Counted from the stretch's first letter, positions 18,703 through 30,162 are shown. The stretch: 64,000 bases of DNA from Leishmania infantum JPCM5 (GCF_000002875.2 NC_009405.2:528928-592927); one strand, 5' to 3'. Made by a program: numbers and translations. The notes: generated from the sequence alone by a model not told the origin.

Positions 18703-20300
18703 GCACGCACCTTGAAAGGCATGCGTGCCGTCGCGATATTCGTGCGACACGAGCCTTGACTGACTCCCTTCTTCTTCCCTTTCGCTTTTCGCCAAGCGTG
18801 TACAGACGCGCACACTGCCCACCGGCACATCGCCACACGCTTCGCATTCGCTTGGAGACGCAACACGAGAAAAACAACAAGAGCGAAGGGAGCCCAACAA
18901 CTGCGACGGGGGCACCCGGAGCCGACAGGCGCGGTGAGGGAGGAAAGGACCGCAGCGGATCGGATCCACAACCGCCTCCTCCCTCAACTCCCCGCTGCTA
19001 ACCGGCAAGTGCGTGCACATGTTTTATTTTTATTTTCGAAGAAGAAACGCAAAGAGAGCAGAACTCAATGTTCTCGCGCGCCAGCACCGCCGCCATACCC
19101 ACCCACCCACACACACACACACAGACCTGGCGATGAACGTTCTTTTGCCATGCTCTCATCGTCGGCACATCATCGAGAGCTTCTCTGCTTGTGCCATCTC
19201 CATCTCCCTTTCCCAGAACGAGAGCTGGCCACTGAACAGGGAGGAGAGAAGAGTCGCATGCAGCAGCAGCAGCAGGAACTACTGCGGCGGAGAAGGCACA
19301 ACGAAACGGAGTTCGCATGCATGCCAGCCCTCGTCTCCTCCACACCCAGACGGGTACACGCGTGCTCTACTACTGATTAGCATCAGCGGCTCTCGCAAGT
19401 TCGATTGAGGCGTGGCGGCACCGAGCTGTGTTCGAGTCCGCTGCTTCGCCCGCGGAACTGGCTGAGATGTGAGAAGGGGCGCCACCCACGGCCAAGGCAG
19501 AGAGGAGGAGGCAGGGGTTCCGCGAAGAGCCTTACACATGGCGTCAGCGACCCCACGTCCTCCCTCTGCCACTGGCTATCCGAGCTCCTCCGGCTTACGG
19601 CGCAAGCCGTTGCCCCCCCCCCCCAAATCCCCTCAAACTAAAATGTTTGCCCTCTACTTGAGACTGAGATATGCTTCTCGCAAGAACTCAATAACCGCCA
19701 CCTCGTGACAGTGATGACGGCCTCTGGCCTTGCTCCCTGGATGGGCCTCCCTCTGTGTGCTCTTCTCGGAAGAGTGCAGGGAGAGAGAGGAGACCGAGAA
19801 GAGGGGGACAGTGAGAGTTGTCCATGATCTTGAGATCACCCAAAGGGTGCGGCCACGGGGTGGCAAGCGGATGCACGCCTATGAACCTCTTCCTGCTCGC
19901 AGAGGAGACAGAAGTTGTGGTCGTTGCTGTGCATCGTCCTGCAATGCCGCCATGGCACCGAGGTCTCATGGGAGAATAGAGAGACGGCGGAAAACTGCGG
20001 CTTCCATGACGTCGCATGGCGGATCGATGATTCCCGTAAAGCGCGCGAGGGGGGTGAGGGAGCGGCGTTTGAGTTGAGGCATCGCGCGCAGCCGACAGGG
20101 CCGAGTACAGAGGAGCGGGGATGGGTGGAAGGATAGCGATGATCGGCAAGTGCAACGTAGCGGTGAACCTTGTCCACACGAGACACACACACACACACAC
20201 GCACGCACTGGCAGAGACGATAACGCTAGCACCCCGCGGCTCCGCCGGCAAATTCGCCCCTGATGACGCCCGTTGCGTTGTTAGCGTTATCCTTCTCATA

Positions 20301-20337
20301 CATATATATATATATATATGTATATATGCATATATTT
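20301..20337. repeat. AT dinucleotide tract
   Basis: An alternating AT/GTAT tract of about 37 bp lies in the spacer between V-ATPase H and SMC4. It is partly self-complementary. Similar tracts recur in other spacers of this window. Confidence 0.6.
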
Positions 20338-21138
20338 GGGTTGAGGGGGGGGGCGGCGGCTTCGCTCAACAGACGACACTATGGCACAGCACACGCAGAC
20401 ACAGAAATCGAGCGGCCAGCAGGAGGGCCCGTGAAACCGAGCGGAGAGAGGAAGATTGGACGGCGAATAGCGGCGCTGATGACACCTGTGGGAAGGGGTA
20501 AAGGGAGGTGAACGGGGACGGGCGGTGGAGTATGCCTGCCGCCCCCACCCCACCACCCATGGCACCCTCACACACCGGACAGAGGACGTAAGCCTCGCCT
20601 TCCTCTCGTCTCCAGCAACCAGCATGCACACACGCGCACCACCCAGCACACGCGTTGCTTGAATTCTTTTCCGCCCTAGTCTGCTTGCCAGAGAGCGTGA
20701 TATCCTCCTCCTCTCTGTGCACGGCGTGTGTCTGAGTTGGTCGGTCCCGAGTTCGATCAGCAACACACGCACACAGAATAACATGCAATCACGTGAGATG
20801 TCGCATCGGCTTCAACGCGCGTACATCACATCGAGACGGGCGTAACTGGAAGGGGTGAGCCGAAAAAAAAAGAAAGGGGGTGGAGGGATGAGGGTCGAGG
20901 TGGTGAGGACCATCCATCATCATCACCCCCTCCATCCAGCGGGGCTGCTGCCGCGAGCGCCAGCACCACTACCATCGCCACCTGCGGCCATCGTGGCATC
21001 TGCCTCACTGCTATTAGAGTCCTTCCGTCGACGAGAGCCGTCGATGGAAGCACCAAGCAACGGCTGCCACTAGAGAAGGTCATGAGTTACGCCCTGGCAC
21101 GTGCACACGCATGCACAGGCATGGGAGAGTTACTCGCT

Positions 21139-22590
21139 TCACGCCGTCTGCATGTACTCCCAGCGCTGCACCATTATCTTCTGCGTGCACAGCAGCGCCT
21201 CCTTCGCCACGTCCGGGTTCGGGTGGGACATGAGCATCATCACGCACTCCTTCACCCCCGCCATCGGGGCTAGCGTGAGGAGGTTGCGACCGGTGGGGTG
21301 GTAGCGGATGATCTCGCCCAGGTCGTGGCAGCCGACCGCCAGTGTCAGCTCGTCCTTCGACTCGCGCAGCACCTTGCCGAGCGCCACCAGCACCTCGTAG
21401 CCGTTGTCCTCGACATTCACCGCCTTCTCCTTCCAGAACTTGGTGCTCGTGTGCACGGGCGTCCACTCGAGCACGCCGCTCAGCACCTCGCCGCGATACT
21501 GTGAGAAACTCGTCAGCACCTGCATCGACTTCTCCAGGGCGGCGTTCAGCTGATCCACCATGACGTTGATGTCCTCGTCGCCAAACTTGCGGCGGGAGAC
21601 CTGCGAGAGCGTCTTTATCATGCCGACGCTGACCATCTCGGCCACCAGCGAGGGGCCCTTCTTGAAGGTGCTGATTTGCTGCCCCGGCGTCTCGCTCTGG
21701 TGCAGGCGACCCAACTGGTAGATCCTGCTGTCCACCCACTCCTCTGACGACGGGTTCAGCAGCTTGTTCATGTACTTCCGCTCCGCCTCCACCATGTTCA
21801 GCAGCGTCATGAGCGTCACACGCACGCACTTCTCCTTCTGCACCCGCTGCAGAACGCGGTGCAGCTGCGGGATCATGCGCTCGCGCACGAGCAGTACGAG
21901 TCCCTCGTACTCGAAAGACAGCAGCCAGGAAAGCAGCAGCGTCTCGTAGATGACCTGTATGATGCCAGCAGAGTCGCTCGACACGATGTCCGTGAGCAGG
22001 TGCGGAATGCACGAGACAAGGCTCGCCTGAAAGAACAGCGGGCGAAAGTCCTTGCGACGCGCGAGCTGCACACAGGCCTGCACGGTGAACGCGACGTCGG
22101 TCACCTGCAGCGTTTCCGGGGCAAAGGTGTGGCGAGCCAGCGCAAAGAAGTCCTTGAAGGCGGTCTCATTGCCTTCGTACTCGCCGTAGCGGAGCGCCGT
22201 GGCGGCCAGGTATATGGCGGGGTTCGCGATGCCGAGACTCTCGCTGTGCGACGACGCGATTTGCAGCAGCACAGAAGCCGGATGACCGCCGAACTCCTTG
22301 ACGAGATCGCCACGGCCGAGCTGCGCGCCGATCTTGCGGTCGGCGTACACGAGGTCCGCCAAGAAGCGTAAGGAGTAGCCTAGGATGTGCTCGGCATGGG
22401 TGCCGGCACAGAGACGGAACAGCGCGACCGCCAGCGACTCCTCACGGCCGTCGACGAGCGACGTCACGAGTTCTCCATTCAGCCGATTCGTGAAGAGCTG
22501 CTCGAGCAGGCGGATCGTGTTGTCGTCGAGCAGCTGCAGCTGACGGACAAGGCTGATGGTGTCAGCCGCATCGGCAGACAGAGCAGGCAT
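21139..22590 (-). CDS. V-type proton ATPase subunit H
   Basis: This 483-residue protein matches V-ATPase subunit H (yeast Vma13), the peripheral subunit that couples and regulates the V1 ATPase and V0 proton channel on acidic organelles. The length is that of the family. The C-terminal domain is the most telling: FWKEKAVNVEDNGYEVLVAL, then CHDLGEIIRYHPTGRNLL and VMMLMSHPNPDVAKEALLC, all close to the family's C-terminal block. The N-terminal domain is all-helical and ARM-repeat-like. The start ATG at 22590 gives a family-like N-terminus and is preceded by a pyrimidine tract and an AG at 22783-22784. Nothing looks broken. Confidence is high. Confidence 0.93.
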   Translation of the reverse strand: MPALSADAADTISLVRQLQLLDDNTIRLLEQLFTNRLNGELVTSLVDGREESLAVALFRLCAGTHAEHILGYSLRFLADLVYADRKIGAQLGRGDLVKEFGGHPASVLLQIASSHSESLGIANPAIYLAATALRYGEYEGNETAFKDFFALARHTFAPETLQVTDVAFTVQACVQLARRKDFRPLFFQASLVSCIPHLLTDIVSSDSAGIIQVIYETLLLSWLLSFEYEGLVLLVRERMIPQLHRVLQRVQKEKCVRVTLMTLLNMVEAERKYMNKLLNPSSEEWVDSRIYQLGRLHQSETPGQQISTFKKGPSLVAEMVSVGMIKTLSQVSRRKFGDEDINVMVDQLNAALEKSMQVLTSFSQYRGEVLSGVLEWTPVHTSTKFWKEKAVNVEDNGYEVLVALGKVLRESKDELTLAVGCHDLGEIIRYHPTGRNLLTLAPMAGVKECVMMLMSHPNPDVAKEALLCTQKIMVQRWEYMQTA

Positions 22591-24088
22591 CTCTCTTCAC
22601 GTATGTTTTCTCGATTCCTAGTTGATTCCCGAGGAGCTAGCGATAATATCTCCCTTTTTCTCCTCTTACAGGCGATGCCGGCACGCGTATGCGGGTGTGT
22701 GTACGTGTGTGTGCTAGGCCACTGCAGAAGGCTAGTTGTGGCAGCGTGCGTCGAATCTGGAAAGGTGCGCAACGTTCTACAGCTACGATAGCCGCAGAGA
22801 AAGGGCGAATAAGGTGGAGAGTGAAGGGGTGGGGGAGGGGGAGAGCAGGAGGGAGAAACAAAAACACATCGCGCTGAGGTAGACACGCTGACTGCTCAGC
22901 TGCTCGAGCGTGCGGCACATCATGGGCTTCTCCCCCCTCCCACACGGCACACATCGTACCAAGCGCCGTCACTGACTCAGCGCGGCTCGTCCACATCCGC
23001 GTCTCTGTGTGCGTGCCGGTGAGGGAGGAGAGAGGGAGTTGACCGGGGCCGTGTCTTCTCCGGCCCTGCGGACCCGCCTCGTGCCGCCCTCTGCTACTTG
23101 CATGTTTCTTCGTTGTCACCGTTCGTTGCTGTTGTTGTTTTCACCTTCCACCCGCCGCGAACCACCCCTAATTGACCTGTTTAACGTTTTCGTGATGTGT
23201 GCGCGGCGCGACCGTGGCGAGAGGCGGAAGTGCGCCAGGGAGAAACGGAGAACGCCACGTGCAGCCCCCCTCACATGCACGCACGCACGCACGCGCTCCA
23301 ACAAAGATAAGAAAAAAAAAAGAAACAAGAGAGAGAGACGTACAAGAGGGCTCGTGAGTGCAACTGCGACGCATGCGTACACAAAATACAAAGGAGGAGG
23401 AGGAAGAGCAGGATGGAGGAGGGGGAGGGAGGGAGGTAGGGAATGAGGAGGGAGTGGGGTGCCAAAACCAGCGAGCAAGAGAACAACAGCGACCGAGTGA
23501 GCGGTGCGGCACGCCCAGCCTGAGAAGCCATCACGTGAGACACGAAGGACGTACAACGCACACGCACTGCGCACAATGCACTCGCGCATACTCGGCAAGA
23601 GAGGGAGAGGGGTGATGCGAACGACGAGACCTCTCACACACAGACAGTGGTGCCAGCCAGAGAAGAGAGAGGAAGGAGGAGGGTGAAGAGTCTACAAGAA
23701 GTGAAACAAGCGAGCAAGGGGTAAGAAACGAGCGCGCATACGCCTTATCATCTAGAACAAAGGTGGGCAGGGGTGTGTGGGTGAGTTGGTGTGGAGAACC
23801 AAGACACACCCACCCACGCAAGAGAGAAGGGGAGCACCACCGAGATGAAAAAGAAAGAAAATAGAGATGATGACAAGTAGCTTTCTGGACAACGCGGAGG
23901 CGGGGTTCATGGGTGGTGGTTGTGGTGTATGGAGCAGGTGCGTAGATGATCCCCGGCATTCCAGCACGACGAGAGCACGCAGCAACAACGACGAAAACCG
24001 AGGACATTCCACTACCCTGACACGATTGTGTGTTTGTGGTCGTCCGCATAGCAGCGCGAGCGCCGTGACAGTCCTCCACACACTGTCG
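22591..24088. other. Intergenic spacer
   Basis: No gene seen. It is strongly purine-rich on the plus strand, with two blocks at about 23302-23340 and 23391-23450 that would read as pyrimidine tracts in the transcript. It joins the 3' UTR of the PB1 gene to the 5' UTR of V-ATPase H. Confidence 0.5.
22783..22868 (-). promoter_or_regulatory. Putative spliced-leader acceptor region for V-ATPase subunit H
   Basis: A minus-strand pyrimidine tract at about 22868-22808 is followed by the first AG at 22784-22783, which would give a 5' UTR of about 190 nt. Inferred from pattern only. Confidence 0.35.
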
Positions 24089-27000
24089 TCAGTGCCATGA
24101 TGACTTGCGCTGCGCCATGGCCCGAGTGTTCGCCTCGCGCATGCGCTGCATCTCCTCAAAGAGCACATCGGACGCGTTTGGGCCGTCCCCCTGGCCGCCG
24201 TCGCGGTCGTCGTCACCGGCGTCCGGGGTGGAGCGAGTGGGCGTGCTGCGAGCACCGCGCCGAACGCGCTGCGGCGTGCGAGTGCCACCGCCACCTCCGG
24301 CGTGGACGGGGCGCGGTGGCAGAGACGTGGGTCCCTTCGGCATAGAAGCCTGCTGTGGCACACGCGATCGCTCGCTACACACAGTTTCAACGTCGTCCAA
24401 GGAGAATGCGTCAGAGGCCCAGCGGCGCGGCGGCCGAGAAGGCGAATGGGAGAGGCGCCTCTTCGGCGCCGTGCTCACCTCACCGATGTCGCTCACCGCC
24501 TCGTCGGCACCGCCGCTGCCACGCTCGCTGATGCGCTCTACTTTGCGAGAGCAGTAAGTTGCAGTGAACGTGTTGCGCGGCGGCCCGGCTCTCGAGGGCA
24601 CCCCTGTCGGCCGCGACGTCGTCGTCATGGACTCGGGCATCTCGATGCATCGGCTGGGGCACACGGTTGACATGGAGGCGCGCGTCTGTATCTCCAGCAG
24701 CTGCAGCTCGTCGTCACTCGGCATTTCCCAGCGCCGGGCCATGTCGAGGCTGAGGTTCGCCGCGCTGCTTTCCCGCTCCCCGTAACCGTTCGCGTTGCCG
24801 TTGCGCACCGAGTTGTGAGCCGCAGCTGCTGAGGCCGGCGCTACAGTGCTTGCGGCTTTGTAGCCATCGGCTTCTGCCGCTGCCGGTCTGGCCACAGTGG
24901 TCACCCCATCGCTAGAAGATCGCCCACCTGATCGCCGCACCTCCTCCTGAACCGCAGCCTCCGCGCCTTCAGGGCAGGGCGGCGCCTGCCGGTAGAGCAG
25001 GTTACGCCGCAGGTTCGCTGCGGTGAGCGCCGCTGTCTTCGGGGCCGCCGCGCCTGTGGCAGCCGAGGAAGATGAGTCCTTCCCGCGCGCAGAGCCACCG
25101 CCGACAGCGGCGCGAGAAGCTGCGCCGCCCTTCTGCGGGGACACAGTGCGAACTGCACCAGAGCCGATGCCACGAGTGCGCGGCGGCAGAAGTGCTCGAT
25201 GCGGCGACGTAGCCCCGAGGGAATGAGGGTGCATCCGCGGCTTGCGCTGCGCGCTGGCTGCTGGCGCCACGGCAGAGCTTTTCGACGCCGACGCGAGGCG
25301 CTGAAACACATTCGTCCGCTTCTCTGGCGTGGCAGCGGCGGACCCGACTACGGCAGCAGGGCCAGCTGGTGTGCTAGCCTCTGGTGCGGTCTCTGTTTGA
25401 AAGTCACCGCTTGCCAGCTCCGACTCAACACCGGTGCGCGGCACGTCATCGCCGTTCGGGACAGCCATGGAGTTGTTCATCATGCCAGGTACCGTGGGGT
25501 AGTCGCAGAAGAGCTCGATCTTGACTCCACCACACCCACGCGGCGCCAACTCGCTCAGCATCATGTGCCAGTCTTGCTGATCCAGGAGAGAGATGAAGTC
25601 ACCTTCGGTGTCCTCGTAGCGAATACGCAGTCGGCGCTCAGCCCCCGCGGCCCGCTGCGGCTGCTGCAGCTGCGTCTGGCAGAAGTCATGGATTTGCTTA
25701 TAGACGTCGTGAAATGAGGCCTGCGCTGCGTCGGCGACGGGCAGCACACGCGTCTGGGCGTCGAAGTGAATCTTCAGCCGCAGCGTGTCCAGGAGACGCA
25801 GCCGCGCGCGCGCTTCCTCGACGAGCGGCCCGCCAACGCCGGCCTCTTCGGCCTGCTGGATGCACCGGTGCAGTTCCTCTGCGCTTGGACCATTAGGCAC
25901 GTTATGCGCAGGTGGCGTGCTGCCGTCGCTGGCGTGGGTCTCTCCCGTCCCACCGGTGGAGCAAGGTAAGCTGCGGCAGTGCGCGTTAGCACCGTCGTCG
26001 CTGACTTGCAGTGTGTCGGCCGGCGACAGGGCATCGCGAGTGGGGCGGCGGGGTGTCACCTGCGGGGAGAGCGAAAGGGCGACCGCGGGCCTAGCCCCGT
26101 AATCGTCCACAGAAGGGCGGGCCAGCGCCAGCTCCAGATCCCGCCGTGCCTGGCGTTGGGTGTACAGCGTCCCAAAGACTTCGCAGAGCTCCATGTACGC
26201 CATGCTAAGGTCCTTCGACCATGGGCCGCCTGGCGTGTGGGCCACGTACAGGGAACGGACGTCGAAGGAGGCCGGGAAGCCGTCGCCGATCCAAGGCACC
26301 GGCGCAGCAGTGGAGCTGCCGTTCACGCGCGACGGCGTCATGCACTTGCCAGTCGAGACCTCGCCGTTCGTTGAGCTCAGCGAGCTCGTGTTGTCGGAGA
26401 GACGTCCGCTGTGTAGCCGCTGCATGTACGCGTCCAGCGCTGCGCGACCGGCAGCAAGAGCTGTCTGAGCTGACGTCACGTCGCGCGCGCGTCTCCAGAG
26501 AAGGAGCAGCTCGTTGGCACGTGTGATGTGTTCCAGCGCAGTCACCAGCTCCGGCGCAGGGTGCTGCAGCGCGGCCTTGGTGGCGCGGTGAAGCACATCT
26601 GCCTCGGCAAGACGTGCGAGGAGCTCTTCCGCGCGGCACACCAGTTCGGCGTCCTCCTTGTCTCCACCGACACTCGCAGCCAACTCGTCAACTCCACTGC
26701 CGCGCCCTCCACGCACCACAATGAAGGCCTGAGCGGCTGTGAGTGCTTTCGACAGGTGCGCGGTGTTCAGTGTGCCGTCGGTGGCCTCGGCGCCCTCCAG
26801 TACTTCGCGCAGTGCAGCCATGGCCGCTCGCTTCATCGAAAAGGCTCTACCAAGCTCCTCAATCGGCTGCTCCACCTGCTCGCGGAGGAGGGTGGTGATG
26901 GTCTCGCCAGGGCGCAGGATCTCCTCCAAGCCGTCGATCCGTAGCGCCTCCTGCCGCGAACGGCGAATGGCGCCTTCAGTGTCGCCGCTGCTCGCCGCTT

Positions 27001-28840
27001 GGAGTGCGTCGAAGACGAGCTTGCGCCACTGCTGCATCGCTGGGAGCCACCGCCCTTCCAACCACACGAAGAACGGGCTCCCTCGCATCATCGCGATTGG
27101 AAAGATGAGGTGCTTCCGCAGCAACGGCGGAGCCGACGACGCTGCGGCGTCTTCAGACTTGTCACGAGTATCAATGTCGCTGGCGTCTGCAGCCGCCTGG
27201 GCCTGGGCCTCAACACCTGCTCTGAAGCTGCCCCACGCCTCCAAAACCTGACCCAAGTCGTGGCGCAGGGCCAAGTCACGGAGCAGTACCACTTCGTGGG
27301 TCATGCGGACGATAAAGTGCACCAGCTGGTGCATGGCGCGAAAGATGTCGCGGCGCTCTGAAAGCCTTCGACGAACGAGTGTGTCTTCGTGCAGCGACAG
27401 CTGCCGCTCTACCCCGTCGACGAGTCGCAGTAGCCGCGCGCTGTACTCCACGGCGTCGCGCTCGAGAAGCGGCATATCCACATCCTCGCTGAGCTGAACG
27501 TACTCGAGCTTCGTGAAGGCGCTGAGGAGTCGGCTCGCGGCCTGGTGTATGTCGGGCAGAAAAGCAACGGTGCCGCCGCTGCTGCAAACACGCACAGAGT
27601 GGTCTGGCAAGTCAACATCGCTTCCGTCCAGCGCCTCAGGGGAAGAGCTGGTCCCACCACAGCGCCGAGTGGGCACGACAGAGGCGCGGAACCCCTTCGT
27701 CGATTGCGGAGGCGCCGCGCACCGGCGTCTTTCGCCCAGCGCCGTCGCCACCTCTGCCACATAGTCGAGCACCGACTCCATCTGGTACAGCTGGTATCGC
27801 AGCCCGGCGTCCATCTCTGGCGAGCGCTCCCGCTCGGCCGCTGTTGGGGTCGGCGCAGGAGACTCGTGTCTCTCCGCCGTTTCTGCTTCAGCGTTGGACA
27901 GAGACGGCGACTGTTTGCGTGCCGCGGTGGTCAGCGGTCGTGACTTGACACTGGCGATGCGTTTTTGTGGAACTTTTGCAGCCGTCGCGCCGCCGCGTCG
28001 GCCGGCACTCGTCGTGAGCGTCGATGGGACTGGCGATTGCCGTGGTGCAGTGGCTGCACCCGATAAAGAGAGCGGACGCTGATGGACGTGGCCAGAGGCG
28101 GTGCGACGGAAGTCGGTGGCCGGCGTGGCGGCGGCGGCAGAGGTGGCCGGATGGAACGCGGAGCTCACAGTGCGCTGCTTCACTTCTGCAGAAGACGCGG
28201 GCTTCGGCACCGACTGCAGCGAGGTTGCTGAAGCGGCTGTGGCACCAGCAGGAGACGGCGCCGCGTGAGAGCCAATGCTCATGTTCTCCTTTCCAGTCGC
28301 ATGATGCTGTAGGAGTTCTTCGCTGCCTTTGGAAAGGGCGACGCGCCGATGCTCTGGCAGCGCGGTCGGGTCAGCATGCTGTTGTAACTGATGTGGTAGA
28401 GGGGGAGTGTGCCGCAGCACCTTTGCGGCTGCGACATCCTGCTGCAACGGGCGCACGTGATCGCCACCCTGGCGGCGCCGATGCTTCGGAACATACGACT
28501 GCGATGGCGTTGTGAGTGGACTCACCTCAACCTCGCCGTCGTCGAAGTCCGTCGACGAAGGCAGTGACAACTCCAGCCCAACTGGCTCGTGTGGAGCGAA
28601 GGGCCGCAGGGACGGTTCGGTGCTGAGAGGCACCGCGGCAGCGTTGGCGTTGACCTGCCTCAGCGGTTCCTGAGGAGGCTGCAAGGAGCGCACCTGCTTC
28701 GCCTTGTGTTTCTCATAGCTTTCACGGCCGTAACTCTTGGCATAGCTGCCGCTGCTGCGGTCGTGCTTCTTGTTTGCACTGAGTGCAGGCGGCGGTGCCA
28801 CTGTAGCGGCACCGGGTGCCTTATCTCCGCCGTGGCTCAT
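24089..28840 (-). CDS. Large PB1-domain protein of unknown function
   Basis: The predicted protein has 1,583 residues from the ATG at 28840; the frame is open for 72 codons upstream but reads as low complexity. Most of the chain is disordered and rich in S, A, P, T and R. A helical region lies at about 320-830 with alanine/leucine/arginine-rich coiled-coil-like segments. At about 1018-1113 there is a good PB1 domain: a first strand LKIHF with the basic lysine, then RIRYEDTEGDFISLLDQQDW, which is the acidic OPCA motif, and a last strand VKIELFCDYP. PB1 domains pair head to tail, and having both a basic and an acidic face would allow self-assembly or chains. After it come about 450 disordered residues ending in a short helix near the C-terminus. 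No kinase or zinc domain typical of PB1 partners is seen. Confidence 0.75.
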   Translation of the reverse strand: MSHGGDKAPGAATVAPPPALSANKKHDRSSGSYAKSYGRESYEKHKAKQVRSLQPPQEPLRQVNANAAAVPLSTEPSLRPFAPHEPVGLELSLPSSTDFDDGEVEVSPLTTPSQSYVPKHRRRQGGDHVRPLQQDVAAAKVLRHTPPLPHQLQQHADPTALPEHRRVALSKGSEELLQHHATGKENMSIGSHAAPSPAGATAASATSLQSVPKPASSAEVKQRTVSSAFHPATSAAAATPATDFRRTASGHVHQRPLSLSGAATAPRQSPVPSTLTTSAGRRGGATAAKVPQKRIASVKSRPLTTAARKQSPSLSNAEAETAERHESPAPTPTAAERERSPEMDAGLRYQLYQMESVLDYVAEVATALGERRRCAAPPQSTKGFRASVVPTRRCGGTSSSPEALDGSDVDLPDHSVRVCSSGGTVAFLPDIHQAASRLLSAFTKLEYVQLSEDVDMPLLERDAVEYSARLLRLVDGVERQLSLHEDTLVRRRLSERRDIFRAMHQLVHFIVRMTHEVVLLRDLALRHDLGQVLEAWGSFRAGVEAQAQAAADASDIDTRDKSEDAAASSAPPLLRKHLIFPIAMMRGSPFFVWLEGRWLPAMQQWRKLVFDALQAASSGDTEGAIRRSRQEALRIDGLEEILRPGETITTLLREQVEQPIEELGRAFSMKRAAMAALREVLEGAEATDGTLNTAHLSKALTAAQAFIVVRGGRGSGVDELAASVGGDKEDAELVCRAEELLARLAEADVLHRATKAALQHPAPELVTALEHITRANELLLLWRRARDVTSAQTALAAGRAALDAYMQRLHSGRLSDNTSSLSSTNGEVSTGKCMTPSRVNGSSTAAPVPWIGDGFPASFDVRSLYVAHTPGGPWSKDLSMAYMELCEVFGTLYTQRQARRDLELALARPSVDDYGARPAVALSLSPQVTPRRPTRDALSPADTLQVSDDGANAHCRSLPCSTGGTGETHASDGSTPPAHNVPNGPSAEELHRCIQQAEEAGVGGPLVEEARARLRLLDTLRLKIHFDAQTRVLPVADAAQASFHDVYKQIHDFCQTQLQQPQRAAGAERRLRIRYEDTEGDFISLLDQQDWHMMLSELAPRGCGGVKIELFCDYPTVPGMMNNSMAVPNGDDVPRTGVESELASGDFQTETAPEASTPAGPAAVVGSAAATPEKRTNVFQRLASASKSSAVAPAASAQRKPRMHPHSLGATSPHRALLPPRTRGIGSGAVRTVSPQKGGAASRAAVGGGSARGKDSSSSAATGAAAPKTAALTAANLRRNLLYRQAPPCPEGAEAAVQEEVRRSGGRSSSDGVTTVARPAAAEADGYKAASTVAPASAAAAHNSVRNGNANGYGERESSAANLSLDMARRWEMPSDDELQLLEIQTRASMSTVCPSRCIEMPESMTTTSRPTGVPSRAGPPRNTFTATYCSRKVERISERGSGGADEAVSDIGEVSTAPKRRLSHSPSRPPRRWASDAFSLDDVETVCSERSRVPQQASMPKGPTSLPPRPVHAGGGGGTRTPQRVRRGARSTPTRSTPDAGDDDRDGGQGDGPNASDVLFEEMQRMREANTRAMAQRKSSWH

Positions 28841-30162
28841 GAGACGAACGTGTGCGGCGGCGGGAGAGAACGGGATGGTGGAGGTGAGAGCTGCTCTCCG
28901 AGCCCGGAGTGGTGCACAGGCGAACAAGGGAAGGGAGGCAGCAAAGAGCTGGGGGTGGGATGGGGTGAAGGGGCAGCGTTGATGATGATACCGGGGGTAG
29001 CACTGGAGGCGGCACGCGGAGGGGTCGAGAGGGACACACAGAAGGACGAGCTGCACAAAGCCGGCAGGGAAGCTCGCAACACAGCTGAAAATGTTGACTC
29101 AGCGTCTAGCATCAACCCCTTTTTCCCCAAGCCAGCAAGCGGAGAGCAGTGGAGGAGGGCGAGAGGGATGGCGATGCAGAATCGAAAGCAAGAGGACACA
29201 AAGAACTGCGAGCGAGTGAGGGCGCCGTCGGCTCGCTTGACAGGAGAATGGACTGGCGTGGCGGAGAGCGCCCCGCGATGAGAAGATGCCAAAGGAAGGG
29301 AAGAGAGGGATGAGGAGGGGTTGAGAAATACGTGGAAAGCGATATGAGCTAGTCGCAGAGCCGATGGAGAGGGGAGCGACAGTGTCTTCGGTACGTCCGT
29401 TGCTTGCTGTGCTGGCGTGCAAGGCTCCCGTTCTTACCCTCCCCCTCCACCAACATCACGTATCTATAGCAGCGGCGTCCGTCCTTGCGCTCACCACCGC
29501 TTCGCGCAGCAACAGGAAGGGAGGGCATGGGTAGGTCACCAGACACAGACAGACAGGCAGAGAGAGAGAAAGCAGAGAGCAGAGAGCAGCGCAACAAGAA
29601 GGGGCATCTGCGTGTATCACCCTTTGCCCCCGCGCGGGTCCTGGCATGTGCTCCTTCACATACACATCGATGGATATGGATATAGGAAAGACAACGGCTA
29701 CTCGAGACGGTGCACATGCTTGGGATCGGGTCCGCGACGAGTCCCAAACCCCTCCAAGGCCATAGGGAGAGGAAAAGAATTACAGGCGCACGAGCGGTAC
29801 GGACGAAGCCGGCGACACGAAGCACACGTACGCCGACGTAGCGCTGGAGAGAGAGGATGAGAAACACACGAACTCCAGAAGGTGCGGATGACAAGGAGAG
29901 ACCAGGATATGAGCCCAGCCCCGTGTGCAACAGCGAGGGCCGGAGGCCATTGGGGAGAGGGGGCGGCGGCGCCTGGGCGCATGACTGGTCCGCAACAATG
30001 AATAGGACCGAAGAAGAAAACAGAAGCGATCGAGAGAGGGAGAGAGCCCAGGAGATATTCTCCGCAGCATCGTCGAAAGCGCTTTACGCGTGCACGCAAG
30101 ATGGACGTGCAGAAACACACGGACACACCTGCGCCCCTCCACTATGGGTCGCCGCAGCGGCG
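28841..30162. other. Intergenic spacer
   Basis: No gene seen. It is purine-rich on the plus strand, with a pyrimidine-tract candidate on the transcribed strand at about 28861-28890, close to the PB1 gene start. The rest should be 3' UTR of the cysteine-containing secreted protein gene. Confidence 0.45.

Larger units (their letters stand above)
17819..21138. other. 3.3-kb stretch with no recognised gene
   Basis: This is the longest gap between genes in the window. Frames on both strands are short, rich in C, V, H, R and S from microsatellites, and show no domain. It holds (TG)12 at 18452-18475, an AT hairpin at 18661-18702, a C12 run at 19613-19624, a (CA)n near 20183-20200 and an AT tract at about 20301-20337. 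It should include the 3' UTR of the V-ATPase H gene and the 5' UTR of SMC4; a non-coding RNA or fast-evolving small gene cannot be excluded. Confidence 0.5.

Noticed and set aside
18128..18880. 250-codon minus-strand open frame in the large spacer
   Set aside because: It is made of C, H, T and V runs from (TG)n and AT tracts and shows no conserved motif or plausible start context.
20749..20760. GAGTTCGATCAG, possible tRNA T-loop
   Set aside because: No matching T stem, anticodon arm or acceptor stem found around it.
20826..21083. Small minus-strand frame with a signal-peptide-like stretch
   Set aside because: It begins 56 nt after the V-ATPase H stop with no room for a pyrimidine tract and splice site, and its second half is low-complexity.
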